Assembly (NCBI RefSeq): GCF_003946245.1
Contig: NZ_RHNN01000017.1
Span: 1 to 64,000, forward strand
Length of the DNA: 64,000 nucleotides
Direction: 5' to 3'
Source of the DNA: Levilactobacillus cerevisiae
GTDB lineage: Bacteria; Bacillota; Bacilli; Lactobacillales; Lactobacillaceae
Shown here: piece by piece, positions 27,179 through 36,237 of the stretch
Layout: the number at the start of each line of letters is the position of its first letter
Position numbering within the stretch: position 1 is the stretch's first letter
Notes under the pieces: model-generated
Told to the model about the DNA's origin: nothing
What the model saw: the letters and a program-made list of their open reading frames with translations, nothing else
The model's database searches: none
Made by a program: the position numbers and the translations under genes

Positions 27179-28438
27179 TTAGTCTTCGTACCCTTCTAAC
27201 ATCAACGCCATTTCCGCGTCATCTGGCACCACTTGCAGATAGGCATGTAAGAGCTTCACGACTTGGTCACTGGCCCCTTCTTCACGGTAAAAGTAGATCG
27301 CGGGCTTCAAGAAGTCTGCCTGATCCATGAAGAATGGCTGGGCGGCATCGTAATTCTTACGGGCGGCCGCAAAGTCCTCTTGATGCTCAGCCGTGACCGC
27401 TAAGTTCCAATACAATTGGGGATCGGCGTCATCGCTCTTGACATAGGGCTGGACCAAGTCGACATTTTCTTGCCAACGTCCCTGCTTCACGTACAGATTA
27501 CTCAGCTGAATGACGGCACTTAAATCGTCGCTGTCGAGCTGATGGCCCTGCTTCAAATACTTCTCCGCCAAGGCCTCATCGTCCAGCTTAGTGGCGACGT
27601 GAGCGGCCTGTAACCACAATTTCTCGTTATACTGATCGACACCCAGGCCTTCCTGCAGCGCCGTCAACGCTTCCTCCAGCCGATTTTCCTCTTCCAGCGC
27701 CTGTCCCAGGTACGGGTACAGGGATGTGTAATGGGAATCGCTGTCTTTCAAATCGTTGAAGAGGTCGATCGCCGTTGTCCGTTCCTTTAACTGCAGGTAG
27801 GTAAAGGCCGTCTCAAATTTCACGTCTGGGGTCATCTCACCTGGATGAATCTGCTTCAGGTAACCAATCGCCTGTTCAAAGCGACCGGCATTAGCGTAAG
27901 CCACACCCAACCGTTCGACAATGTTGACCCGGGAGAGTTCCGTTGTACCGGCCGTAATCAGGTCTAAATACAGCGGAATGGCCTTCCTGTACTCCCGCAT
28001 GGTGAAGTAGAGCTCCGCCAAGGCAAACGTGATGACGGGCTCCTCAGGGGCCAATTTCTTGGCCGTTAAAAGTTTTTGCTCACTGACTTCGAAGAGTTCT
28101 TGTGTCTGGTACAAGTCAGCAGCCACCATCAGCGATTCAATGTAGGCTGGTGAGCCGGGCTGAACCTGGTTCAAATAGTCCAAAGCCTCGTCGTTCTTGT
28201 CCTCATCGATTGCGATGTCGGCCAAATTAGTCCGTAATTCATCTTCGTCCGGATATTTTTTCAACAATTTTTCGTAAATCCGTCGCGACTGGTTTAAAAA
28301 GCCCAACGAATAAAGTTCTTCACCTAGGCTAAACAACGTATCATCGTCGTCATGCCGGAGGGACAGGGCGTATTGCTTTTTAAAGTCCTCTAGTTGTCCC
28401 TTCTCTAATTGGTCCAGAGCCGTTTCTGCATAACTCAT
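27179..28438 (-). CDS. Tetratricopeptide repeat protein (YpiA-like)
   Basis: A 419-residue cytoplasmic protein, strongly acidic, built of tandem helical TPR units across nearly its full length (for instance LGEELYSLGFLNQSRRIYEK and LAELYFTMREYRKAIPLYLD). Length and position near hup/der match YpiA of Bacillus, whose function is not well defined; TPR proteins usually serve as interaction scaffolds. The ATG at 28438 has GGAGGCGG upstream. A truncated type B repeat sits about 50 bp upstream of the start. Confidence 0.87.
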   Translation of the reverse strand: MSYAETALDQLEKGQLEDFKKQYALSLRHDDDDTLFSLGEELYSLGFLNQSRRIYEKLLKKYPDEDELRTNLADIAIDEDKNDEALDYLNQVQPGSPAYIESLMVAADLYQTQELFEVSEQKLLTAKKLAPEEPVITFALAELYFTMREYRKAIPLYLDLITAGTTELSRVNIVERLGVAYANAGRFEQAIGYLKQIHPGEMTPDVKFETAFTYLQLKERTTAIDLFNDLKDSDSHYTSLYPYLGQALEEENRLEEALTALQEGLGVDQYNEKLWLQAAHVATKLDDEALAEKYLKQGHQLDSDDLSAVIQLSNLYVKQGRWQENVDLVQPYVKSDDADPQLYWNLAVTAEHQEDFAAARKNYDAAQPFFMDQADFLKPAIYFYREEGASDQVVKLLHAYLQVVPDDAEMALMLEGYED

Positions 28439-28486
28439 AATCCGCCTCCATTAATTTTTTATCATTCGTTATTGGTTAAAGAATGA

Positions 28487-28560
28487 CCACCTGCGGCTGT
28501 TAGAGATTCCAGCTACTGTGGGGACCCGCCGCCTGTGGGCTGAAAACGGTCAGCCAGCTA
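28487..28560. repeat. Intergenic repeat type B, truncated copy
   Basis: The first half (CACCTGCGGCTG, AGAGATTCCAGCT, CTGTGGGGACC) matches the outer 45-70 bp of the type B copies at 20.9 and 55.5 kb. The remainder decays, and the palindrome-bearing half is absent. Confidence 0.75.
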
Positions 28561-28701
28561 AGCGTGTATTTTAACTATCGTGACACCGTTCTTAATCAGC
28601 ACCAACCATCTTACCACTCCTGCGGGGAAAAGTACGTCATCACGGTTCCTAAGCACCATTTTCATAGGCCATCACTGGTTTTTAAAATACTTAAGCGTAG
28701 C

Positions 28702-28732
28702 AAAAAGCCAGCCCGGCATACACCGTACTGGC
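28702..28732 (-). terminator. hup terminator
   Basis: Minus-strand stem GCCAG..CGG / CCG..CTGGC (28707-28732) followed by TTTTT. Confidence 0.85.
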
Positions 28733-28755
28733 CCTTCACGCGCTAAATAATAGAA

Positions 28756-29031
28756 TTATTTAACAGCATCCTTTAAAGCTTTACCTGGCTTAAATGCAGG
28801 TACTTTGCTTGCAGGAATTTGGATTTCTTGTCCAGTTTGTGGGTTACGGCCCTTACGAGCTGCACGTTCACGCACTTCAAAGTTACCAAAGCCGATCAAT
28901 TGAACCTTTTCGCCTTTAGCTAAAGTTGCTTGGACAGAATCGAATACTGCATCAACTGCAGCAGTTGCGTCCTTTTTAGTTAAGCCAGTTGCAGTTGCAA
29001 CATCGCTAACCAATTGTGCTTTGTTTGCCAT
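28756..29031 (-). CDS. hup: DNA-binding protein HU
   Basis: A 91-residue histone-like nucleoid protein. The N-terminal helices [20 protein letters not shown], the [20 protein letters not shown] beta-arm with its Pro-containing tip, and the [15 protein letters not shown]-terminus are canonical. It bends DNA non-specifically as a dimer. The ATG at 29031 has GGGAGGTGA upstream. Codon choice is more A/T-ending than in neighbours, as expected for a highly expressed gene. It is monocistronic with a strong promoter and terminator. Confidence 0.98.
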   Translation of the reverse strand: MANKAQLVSDVATATGLTKKDATAAVDAVFDSVQATLAKGEKVQLIGFGNFEVRERAARKGRNPQTGQEIQIPASKVPAFKPGKALKDAVK

Positions 29032-29141
29032 TTTGAATTCACCTCCCGCATAGAAGATTAGATGAATGCCATCTAGTGATCATTTTTGAGTGGTCCAAAA
29101 ATGATGAAACAAATACGGTCAGCCGCATCATTTCTTTATCA

Positions 29142-29170
29142 AAGATAGCACAGGAAGCCTTATATGACAA
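29142..29170 (-). promoter_or_regulatory. hup promoter
   Basis: Minus-strand -35 TTGTCA (29165-29170), 17 bp, -10 TATCTT (29142-29147) with an upstream TG (extended -10). The leader is about 105 bases long. Confidence 0.72.
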
Positions 29171-29269
29171 GGGATAACGCCATTTTTTAGCAATAAAACT
29201 TCAAGAATCGTGATTTTTACTAAGAAAACGTTAAAATCAGGCTAAAAACCTGGTCTTATGCCCCTTCTT

Positions 29270-30577
29270 CTACTTCCGTGCCCGCTCGATCAAATGGATC
29301 GGTGTGCCCTCAAAATCGAAGTGTTCACGGATTTGATTTTCCAAGAATCGTTCATAAGAGAAGTGCATCATCTTCGGGTCGTTGACGAAGACCACAAAAG
29401 TTGGTGGCGCCACCGCAACCTGCGTGCCATAGTAGACCCGCAGTCGCTTACCATTGTCAGATGGCGTTGGGTTCAGTGCGATTGCATCCATGATCACGTC
29501 GTTCAGCGTTGCGGATTGCACCCGCTTGTTATGGTTCTCTGAGACGCGCTTGATCATAGCTGGCAACTGATCCAACCGTTGCCCCGTCTTGGCCGAAACA
29601 AAGACGATTGGTGCGTAGCTCAAGTATTGGAATTCTAGACGAATTAGGTTTTGGAAGTCGGTTAACGTGTGGTTATCCTTCTTCAACGTATCCCACTTGT
29701 TGACCAGGATAATGATTCCCCGACCTGCTTCATGGGCATAACCAGCGACCCGCTTATCTTGTTCCCGAATGCCTTCTTCGGCGTTTAAAACGACCAAGAC
29801 AACGTCGGAATCATCAATCGCCCGCATGGCCCGCATAACACTGTAACGTTCCGTGTTTTCGTAAACTTTCCCCCGTTTACGAATCCCGGCCGTATCGACC
29901 ATCGTAAACTTGGTATCATCCGCGGTAAACTTGGTATCGACAGCGTCACGGGTCGTCCCAGCAATATCGGACACAATAACCCGATCCTCACCAAGCATTG
30001 CGTTAACCAATGAGGACTTACCGACGTTGGGCCGGCCAATCAGACTGAACCGGATGGAATCATCCTTAGGTGCACCATCGTCATCAGGAAATTCCTTCAC
30101 AACGGCGTCCAGCAAATCCCCTAAACCTAACCCATGGACCCCAGAAACCGCGTAAGGGTCGCCAAAGCCTAAGGAATAGAAATCGTAAATACTCTCCCGG
30201 GTTTCCGGGTTATCGGCTTTGTTGACGGCAAGAATGACCGGCTTGTCAGCGCGATACAGGATCTTAGCGACCTTTTCATCCGCATCAGTGACGCCTTCAG
30301 GAGCGCTCACAATGAAGACAATGACGTCGGCTTCTTCAATCGCAATTTCAGCCTGTTGTGTAATCTGAGTTAAAAATGGTTCATCACCGAGGTCAATTCC
30401 CCCAGTATCAATCATCCGAAATTCAGTTCCCAGCCATTCAGCATGGGTGTAAATTCGATCTCGGGTAACTCCAGGTGTATCCTCAACGATGGAGATCCGT
30501 TCGCCGGCGATCCGGTTGAACAGGGTTGACTTCCCGACGTTTGGGCGGCCAACAATGGCAACTATTGGAAATGCCAC
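29270..30577 (-). CDS. der: Ribosome biogenesis GTPase Der (EngA)
   Basis: Tandem-GTPase protein needed for 50S subunit assembly, 435 residues. Two G domains are present: GRPNVGKST near residue 10 with DTGG and NKAD, and a second GRPNVGKSS near 183 with [10 protein letters not shown] and NKWD. A C-terminal KH-like domain follows (about 350-435). GTG at 30577 is chosen because AAAGGAGGG precedes it and the length equals that of the family; the frame stays open 13 codons upstream. It lies downstream of rpsA but is separated from it by a terminator-like hairpin. An A/T-rich hairpin with a short T-run near 29230-29260 may end the transcript. Confidence 0.96.
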   Translation of the reverse strand: MAFPIVAIVGRPNVGKSTLFNRIAGERISIVEDTPGVTRDRIYTHAEWLGTEFRMIDTGGIDLGDEPFLTQITQQAEIAIEEADVIVFIVSAPEGVTDADEKVAKILYRADKPVILAVNKADNPETRESIYDFYSLGFGDPYAVSGVHGLGLGDLLDAVVKEFPDDDGAPKDDSIRFSLIGRPNVGKSSLVNAMLGEDRVIVSDIAGTTRDAVDTKFTADDTKFTMVDTAGIRKRGKVYENTERYSVMRAMRAIDDSDVVLVVLNAEEGIREQDKRVAGYAHEAGRGIIILVNKWDTLKKDNHTLTDFQNLIRLEFQYLSYAPIVFVSAKTGQRLDQLPAMIKRVSENHNKRVQSATLNDVIMDAIALNPTPSDNGKRLRVYYGTQVAVAPPTFVVFVNDPKMMHFSYERFLENQIREHFDFEGTPIHLIERARK

Positions 30578-30616
30578 GATAAATCCCTCCTTTATTTCTA
30601 TGATGTCAGTTGACAT

Positions 30617-30661
30617 GAAAAGGGTTCAGAACGAAACCAACAAAGTTCCGTTCCAAACCCT
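30617..30661 (-). terminator. Terminator-like hairpin between rpsA and der
   Basis: Arms 30621-30633 and 30649-30661 (AGGGTT..GAACG with CGTTC..AACCCT) pair at 11 of 13 positions and are followed by TTTT on the minus strand. It lies just after rpsA and directly before the der start region, so it may be partial, tuning der relative to rpsA. Confidence 0.65.
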
Positions 30662-30676
30662 CTTCAACCAAACATG

Positions 30677-31987
30677 TTAGTTGTTTTCGTTATCTTCCAT
30701 ATCTTTCTTCAAGCTGTCCCCAATGAGGTCACCTAAAGAGAAACCGGTGCTTTCTTCTGGGGCATTAGCCGTTGAAGTTTCAGCACTGTTCCGGTTGTTA
30801 CGACGACGGTTTCCACCGTTGTTGTTGCTCCGGCTACGGTTATTGTTGCTACTGTTGTTACTGTGGTTTTCAGAAGAATCGTCAGCAGATTGTGGCTTTT
30901 CTTCCAAGGCCTTGATGGACAATGCCAAACGGTGATCGTCTGGACGAACGTCTAAGACCTTAACCTTGATTTCTTGACCAACTTTCAAGACGTCAGCAGG
31001 CGTCGCGATGTGTTGATGAGAAATTTGGGAAATATGAACTAAACCTTCAACGCCTGGGAAGACTTCAACGAAGGCCCCAAAACTAGTCAAACGCTTAACA
31101 GTTCCGTCTAAGACGCTACCTTGAGGTGCCTTTTCTTCAATCCCGTCCCAAGGTTCTGGTAAGGTTTGCTTGATAGAAAGGGAAATCCGGTCGCGGTCTG
31201 GGTCTACAGATAAGACCTTAACCTTAACTTCTTGGCCAACCTTCAAGACATCGCTAGGCTTTTCAACCCGTTCAAAGGCGATTTCTGAAACGTGAACCAA
31301 TCCATCAACGCCACCAAGGTCAACGAAAGCACCAAAGTTTGTCAGACGTGCAACTTTACCTTCGACAATGTCGCCGGCAGTTAACTTAGCCATGATTTCT
31401 TCTTTTTGTGCTGCCCGTTGCTTTTCAACAATGGCCCGGTGAGATAAGATCAACCGGTTTTCACTAGGTTCGATTTCAACAATCTTGAATTCCAAGGTTT
31501 GACCCTTGAATTGCGCAAGATCTTCAACGAAGTGATCTGATGCCATAGATGCAGGTACGAAACCACGAACACCAGCATCAACAACCAATCCACCCTTGAC
31601 CACTTGGGTAACAGGGGCAGTTAAGGTATGACCAGCTTCGAATTCCTTTTCGATATCGTCCCAAACTTTACGGGCTTCTAAGCGACGTTGAGACAGTAAG
31701 TAGCTACCGCCTTCCTTGTCGGTACCGATGCGGGAAATTACAACGAGGTCCATAACGTCCCCGACTTTAATTTCAGATTTGATATCTTCTGCAGTCGTGG
31801 TTAATTCCTTCTTAGGAACAACCCCTTCAACCCCAGTATCAGCAATCCCAACGATTGCTTGTTGGTCATCATCGATTGCTAAGACTTCACCCTTAACAAC
31901 GTCACCAACTTTAACAGTGTCGATGCTATTTAAAGCATCTAATAAATCATTGTTTTCATTGTTTTGACTCGTGCCATTTTCACTCAT
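30677..31987 (-). CDS. rpsA: S1 RNA-binding protein (ribosomal protein S1 homologue)
   Basis: A 436-residue protein with four S1 domains, at roughly 28-95, 110-175, 195-265 and 280-350 (for example GDIVEGKVARLTNFGAFVDL and GTVKRLTSFGAFVEVFPGVE). The Gram-positive protein is shorter than the six-domain E. coli S1, and its role in translation initiation is less strict. The C-terminal tail (about 370-436) is low complexity, rich in Asn, Ser and Arg, and ends acidic. ATG at 31987 is chosen because AAGGAGGA precedes it. Codon use is adapted (high expression). It follows cmk, as in Bacillus (cmk-ypfD). Confidence 0.94.
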   Translation of the reverse strand: MSENGTSQNNENNDLLDALNSIDTVKVGDVVKGEVLAIDDDQQAIVGIADTGVEGVVPKKELTTTAEDIKSEIKVGDVMDLVVISRIGTDKEGGSYLLSQRRLEARKVWDDIEKEFEAGHTLTAPVTQVVKGGLVVDAGVRGFVPASMASDHFVEDLAQFKGQTLEFKIVEIEPSENRLILSHRAIVEKQRAAQKEEIMAKLTAGDIVEGKVARLTNFGAFVDLGGVDGLVHVSEIAFERVEKPSDVLKVGQEVKVKVLSVDPDRDRISLSIKQTLPEPWDGIEEKAPQGSVLDGTVKRLTSFGAFVEVFPGVEGLVHISQISHQHIATPADVLKVGQEIKVKVLDVRPDDHRLALSIKALEEKPQSADDSSENHSNNSSNNNRSRSNNNGGNRRRNNRNSAETSTANAPEESTGFSLGDLIGDSLKKDMEDNENN

Positions 31988-32068
31988 GCGAAATTTTCCT
32001 CCTTGCGACAACTCTATATACTATTTTAGCTGATTCTTCTAGTAAAAGCTAGTAAAATGCCTATTTCT

Positions 32069-32746
32069 CTAGGATTCTTTTTGCTGAATGATTTCTGCAA
32101 TCTTATCAGCAACCTCTTCGATGCTCATAGACGTAGTATCCAAGCGGATTGCGTCGGCTGCCTGGGTCAGCGGCGACACCTTACGCGTGGAATCTTTTCG
32201 GTCCCGTTCTTCGATTTCATGCTTCAAAGTCGCTAATGGCGTATCGATTCCTTTTGCTGCATTGTCTTTCAACCGGCGTTGTGCCCGTTCGTCCACACTG
32301 GCAACCAAGAAAATCTTGACCTCAGCTTTGGGTAATACGGTCGATCCGATATCACGACCATCCATCACAATGCCACCAGCATCGGCAATTTGCCGCTGAC
32401 GTTCCGTTAATTCGGTCCGAACAGCTGGCAGTGCTGAGACGGCTGACACTGAATTGGTCACATCTGGTTGGCGAATCGCCAAGGTGACCTCGGTATCGTC
32501 CACGAACACCTTTTGGACCGGTGTCCCTGGTTCAAAACGAATGGTGATTTGATCCAACAGCCCTTTAACGGCCGCTTCGTCGGTTAAACCCACGCCTGCT
32601 TGTAAAACTTTCCAAGTAATGGCGCGGTACATGGCACCCGTATCACAGTATATGTAGTGAAAACGTTGGGCAACAATCTTAGCAACCGTACTCTTGCCGG
32701 CAGATGCTGGGCCGTCAATGGCAACTTGCAATCCTTGTTTCTCCAT
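32069..32746 (-). CDS. cmk: Cytidylate kinase
   Basis: Phosphorylates CMP and dCMP to the diphosphates with ATP, 225 residues. The P-loop is AIDGPASAGKSTVAK near residue 8. YCDTGAMYRA (residues around 35), GRDIGSTVLPKAEVKIFLVAS (around 130) and ERDRKDSTRKVSPL match the CMP-binding and lid regions. ATG at 32746 is preferred to a TTG three codons upstream, which lies only two bases after the GGGAG site. It sits between the LysM gene (34 bp) and rpsA (81 bp). Confidence 0.96.
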   Translation of the reverse strand: MEKQGLQVAIDGPASAGKSTVAKIVAQRFHYIYCDTGAMYRAITWKVLQAGVGLTDEAAVKGLLDQITIRFEPGTPVQKVFVDDTEVTLAIRQPDVTNSVSAVSALPAVRTELTERQRQIADAGGIVMDGRDIGSTVLPKAEVKIFLVASVDERAQRRLKDNAAKGIDTPLATLKHEIEERDRKDSTRKVSPLTQAADAIRLDTTSMSIEEVADKIAEIIQQKES

Positions 32747-32780
32747 GAAAACCAAACTCCCTATTCAATATTTTTAAAGC

Positions 32781-33410
32781 TTAGCGAACCCGCAACTTCT
32801 GTCCCGGATAAAGGGACGAACCAGAAGACAGGCCGTTTAATTCCAATAATTTTTGCACAGAGATACCGGCATTGGTCGCTACCCGGTAGACCCCTTGACC
32901 AGACTCAACCGTTGCATACTTGGAACCCGCAGCAGAACTGCTTGAACTGCTAGCACTACTGGAACTCGTGGTGCTGGCAGTCGTTGAGTCGGTAGTAGCA
33001 GAAGAACTGCTAGTCGTTTTAGCTGAACTAGCAGTTGTGGTTGAAGTCGTAGATTTCTTAGGCGAGCTAGCGGCCACGGTTGAAGAAGCCTTCTTGGCTG
33101 AAGACTTTTTCCGACTGCTGGTACTCTTCTTAGCCTTACTGGATGAGCTGGACGAACTTGCCGCCACCTTTTCCGTATTCTGTGGCCGGTTAACAGCGCT
33201 TTGTCGCGCCAGTCCATAGACCAATGACGCCGCAGCAATCACCACAATAATGGCAACTAAAATAATCGTTACCATGGTATTGCTGTGATTTTGCCGCCGC
33301 ATTTTCGTTCGTGACAGGTTACCCTGGTCGTCCCGATCATCAGCAAATGATTGGTCCCATGGATGGGATTCTTGTTTCTTCGGCGTTTGATCGTCACGCT
33401 TCTGACTCAT
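32781..33410 (-). CDS. Membrane-anchored LysM protein (YpbE-like)
   Basis: About 209 residues. A charged cytoplasmic head (1-42) is followed by one transmembrane helix (VTIILVAIIVVIAAASLVYG, about 47-66), a Ser/Thr/Ala/Lys-rich low-complexity wall-spanning segment (about 80-163), and a C-terminal LysM domain (about 165-209, GVYRVATNAGISVQKLLELN and LYPGQKLRV) predicted to bind peptidoglycan. Two ATG codons are adjacent; the second (33410) has the better distance to GGGAGG. Position between recQ and cmk matches YpbE of Bacillus. Function is unknown; a structural or sensing role at the wall is likely. Confidence 0.88.
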   Translation of the reverse strand: MSQKRDDQTPKKQESHPWDQSFADDRDDQGNLSRTKMRRQNHSNTMVTIILVAIIVVIAAASLVYGLARQSAVNRPQNTEKVAASSSSSSSKAKKSTSSRKKSSAKKASSTVAASSPKKSTTSTTTASSAKTTSSSSATTDSTTASTTSSSSASSSSSSAAGSKYATVESGQGVYRVATNAGISVQKLLELNGLSSGSSLYPGQKLRVR

Positions 33411-33590
33411 CATCTAACCTCCCTGAAAAACTTTCACCGGTAATTGTACCACGTCAGCGTTTTTTTCGATAGCTATAATTGGCTAAAATGTCGACATCAC
33501 GGCATTCCTTAGAATTCTCTTAAGCATATTTAGGGATAATTAACGCCTTGTGTTGCAAAATAGCAAATTGGTCCCCGTCACTCACTATCA

Positions 33591-35009
33591 CTAAAATAAC
33601 CGTGCCAGCCTTTCCTGCCATGGCACCTTCTGGATGGGTGCAGGCGTCACCGCCTGTTGCAAAAGGTGAATGGCCGCCAAATCTAATGGCTGATTACTTG
33701 GCGCACAGCAGGCTTCATCATGTGCTGGCGCCGCTTCATCAAATGCCTGCAGCCACTTTTCTCTGAGACAGGTTGGCGACTGTACGTAGTCAACCATCTG
33801 ACTCAAAGCGTGATTTCGTTCCCGTTCACGACCCGCAAAGAGCCGCTCGACTGCCGCCTGGCTGATGCCATGGTCCCGATAAAAAGCCAACAGGTGAATC
33901 TGGGGCTCGTCCGCGGCAAAACTCTGCGGATGCGCATAGTATCGTTGAATGGTCTCGGCTTCCGGTCGATTTGACTGACCTAGGGCCAAGGGCAGTTGCT
34001 CGTCACCCGGCGCATAAAGCAAAATGGCAACGCTGGGGGCACCATCCCGACCGGCCCGGCCAATCTCTTGCGCGTAACTTTCCAAGTCTGCTGGTAAATG
34101 ATAATGGATTACGAACCGAACATTGTCCTTGTCGATCCCCATGCCAAAGGCACTGGTCGCACAGATAATGTCCAGCTTGTCGGTCATGAACTGTTGCTGG
34201 ATCTTGAAACGATCCTCGGCGTCCAAGCCTGCATGATAGGCCGCCGCGGTAACGCCAGCTGTTTGTTGCAACCACAAGGCCGTGTCACTGGCCTGTTGCT
34301 TACTCGAAAAGTACACCACACCTGGCCGTGGCAGCCGTTTGACCAAATCCTGTAGCCGCGACTGCTTCGTGGCTTCGTCGGCCACATTCTCGACATCCAA
34401 AAAGATATTGGGTCGATTGACCGATTCAGTCACGACTGCTGGGGTGCTCCGCAACTGCTTGGCAATCTCGTGGCGGGTCTGTTTGCCAGCCGTGGCAGTT
34501 AACATGAGGGTTAATGGTCGCTGAAGCTTGTCGCGAATAGCGCCCAGCAGGAGGTATTCCGGCCGAAAGTCTGGGCCCCACTGGACGATACAGTGGGCCT
34601 CATCAATCACCAGCAGACTCAAATTGATGCGTTGTAATTGGTTCAGCATCTGTGGTTGTGACAGCATTTCTGGCGACAAAAAGAGAAACTGCAGCTGATC
34701 CAAATGATTTAAGATGCTCAGTCGTTCCCCAAACGGCGTCAAGGAGTTAATGGCCGCTGCGCGTTTAAAGCCGTTCATTCGCAGGCGGTCGACCTGATCG
34801 TTCATGAGTGAAAGTAGCGGCGACACGATGAGCACGCACCCCGGATGACGGTAACCATAGAGTTGGTAAATCAAGGTTTTCCCGGCACCCGTCGGTAAAA
34901 TTGCTAGGGTATCTTTTCCCGCTTCCAAGCTGGTTAAAGCGGCTTCCTGACCCGAACGAAACTGACTAAACCCAAAGACCCGTTGCAAACTTGCGGTTAA
35001 AGATTCCAT
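33591..35009 (-). CDS. recQ: RecQ family ATP-dependent DNA helicase
   Basis: A 472-residue SF2 3'-5' helicase. Motif I is ILPTGAGKTLIYQL near residue 40. Motif II DEAH is in LLVIDEAHCIVQWGPDFRPE, where the usual Ser-Gln-Trp-Gly-His reads Val-Gln-Trp-Gly-Pro. Motif III is MLTATA, motif V is ATSAFGMGIDKDNVRFVIHY, and motif VI is QEIGRAGRDG. The C-terminal zinc region is only partly preserved (CLREKW and later DEACC), and no HRDC domain is seen, consistent with the short RecQ forms of Firmicutes. The start is ATG 35009, sharing one base with the ypbB stop (TAATG). It is coupled to ypbB. Confidence 0.94.
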   Translation of the reverse strand: MESLTASLQRVFGFSQFRSGQEAALTSLEAGKDTLAILPTGAGKTLIYQLYGYRHPGCVLIVSPLLSLMNDQVDRLRMNGFKRAAAINSLTPFGERLSILNHLDQLQFLFLSPEMLSQPQMLNQLQRINLSLLVIDEAHCIVQWGPDFRPEYLLLGAIRDKLQRPLTLMLTATAGKQTRHEIAKQLRSTPAVVTESVNRPNIFLDVENVADEATKQSRLQDLVKRLPRPGVVYFSSKQQASDTALWLQQTAGVTAAAYHAGLDAEDRFKIQQQFMTDKLDIICATSAFGMGIDKDNVRFVIHYHLPADLESYAQEIGRAGRDGAPSVAILLYAPGDEQLPLALGQSNRPEAETIQRYYAHPQSFAADEPQIHLLAFYRDHGISQAAVERLFAGRERERNHALSQMVDYVQSPTCLREKWLQAFDEAAPAHDEACCAPSNQPLDLAAIHLLQQAVTPAPIQKVPWQERLARLF

Positions 35010-36049
35010 TATGCCGGTACCTCCTGCTTCATTCGCCAAATTGCGTAGAGTCGAAAATAAAAAAAATCATATTCGGCTTGCATCGCCTGGGGTAAAGCCA
35101 CGTATTGCCACGAATCTAAGTCGCCGTGTACAGCCGTTCTAAAGGCCTCCCGCATTGCTGGTGGCAAGACCAACTCATACGGAAAATCCGTCACCGGTAG
35201 CATGATGGCCGCCTCTAATAGATGCTCGCGAACGGTACTGAGCTTAATCTTACGGCGATCGGCGACCCGTTGTAAATCACCACCAGCCGTCACCGCTGCC
35301 AGTGTTGCTTGTGAACTCGTGGATACGGGTAACCGCCACAGTGGCGCCAATAGATTGTGCAATGGATGTGTGGTCTGCCACGCGTCACGGGCAATCTGGG
35401 CCACTCCGTCAAATTCCCTGAGTCGAATTTGCCAGATGGCCTGGTCGGTCGCTAAGGCCAACTGCTCTAGCGTTAAGCCTGGTTGGTCGAATCCCGTGAA
35501 TTGATCGGTCATGATGCTCGCTGTTTCGTTAGGCAATTGTCGCAAGCTGGCGGTCAGGGCGGTTGCCAAATCGCTGGCAAGCGCTGGTCCCTTAGCGCCG
35601 TGAAACCATTGCCGCACGGCTCGCCGGGTTTCTTGGTCGGTCGCCAGCGGGTAGTAGCGAGCGGTACTGTGCGCGAATTGGGAGGTTACCTGAACCGCGA
35701 GTAACAGGCGTTGCCGGGCGGCATTGAGATCCCAATTCACCCACTGATCCACGGTAACGGGCCGGTAATAGGCGTGCTGTGCCAGGCCCACTTCACCCTT
35801 GGCCGTTAAGCGCAGCGTTTTTTGTTCCGCGTCAACCGTCACCCAATCGCGCTGCTGAAGGTCTTGAATCGCCGTATCCAAGCCGCCACGGGCCAAGTGT
35901 TTTGAGAGATTCAACAGGGGCAGCAAGTGGTACCGTTGCCCCCAGTAAAGGGTGGACACCGTTTTTTTGCCGCGCAAAAGATTTTCAATGACCCGGATTC
36001 TTCGATCCTGTTTGCTACTTAGAAGTTGGCCTAAGTCAACGGCTTCCAC
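35009..36049 (-). CDS. YpbB-like helix-turn-helix protein
   Basis: A 346-residue protein that precedes recQ and overlaps it by one base, as YpbB does in Bacillus. The C-terminal part (LQRVADRRKIKLSTVREHLL) fits the helix-turn-helix domain found at the end of YpbB-type proteins, which resembles the region of RecQ missing in the short helicase. A shared function with RecQ is therefore plausible but not shown. The N-terminal two thirds give no motif I recognise. GTG at 36049 has GGAGGAG upstream. A tandem repeat lies 55 bp further upstream. Confidence 0.82.
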   Translation of the reverse strand: MEAVDLGQLLSSKQDRRIRVIENLLRGKKTVSTLYWGQRYHLLPLLNLSKHLARGGLDTAIQDLQQRDWVTVDAEQKTLRLTAKGEVGLAQHAYYRPVTVDQWVNWDLNAARQRLLLAVQVTSQFAHSTARYYPLATDQETRRAVRQWFHGAKGPALASDLATALTASLRQLPNETASIMTDQFTGFDQPGLTLEQLALATDQAIWQIRLREFDGVAQIARDAWQTTHPLHNLLAPLWRLPVSTSSQATLAAVTAGGDLQRVADRRKIKLSTVREHLLEAAIMLPVTDFPYELVLPPAMREAFRTAVHGDLDSWQYVALPQAMQAEYDFFYFRLYAIWRMKQEVPA

Positions 36050-36104
36050 GGTGATCTCCTCCTCTCTACTTTGAAACCATTCATAAATTTTTAACGTCCG
36101 TTCT

Positions 36105-36170
36105 AAAAAGTCTGCTACGCAAAAAATCTGCTTCGTAAAAAAGTCTGCTACGCAAAAAAGTCTGCTACCA
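36105..36170. repeat. 16-17 bp tandem repeat upstream of ypbB-recQ
   Basis: Four head-to-tail units of the form AAAAAAGTCTGCTACGC: 36105-36120, 36121-36136 (two substitutions plus a missing base), 36137-36153 and 36154-36170. On the minus strand each unit gives TAGCAGACTTTTTT, so the ypbB leader or promoter contains four T-runs. Length variation by slippage is likely. Confidence 0.85.
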
Positions 36171-36237
36171 GTTTACCATAGAAAAAGGACCAGCACGCGG
36201 CCAGTCCTTGCTTAAAACAAATTTGCTATGATTCCCG

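Larger units (their letters stand above)
28439..28755. other. Gene-free stretch between TPR gene and hup
   Basis: 317 bp containing a truncated type B repeat (28487-28560) and the hup terminator (28702-28732). The segment 28561-28700 shows no clear feature. The promoter of the TPR gene is probably here but no confident hexamers were found. Confidence 0.6.

Noticed and set aside
32920-33219. Plus-strand Leu/Glu-rich frame opposite the LysM gene
   Set aside because: It is the antisense translation of the Ser-rich repeat region and has no start signal.
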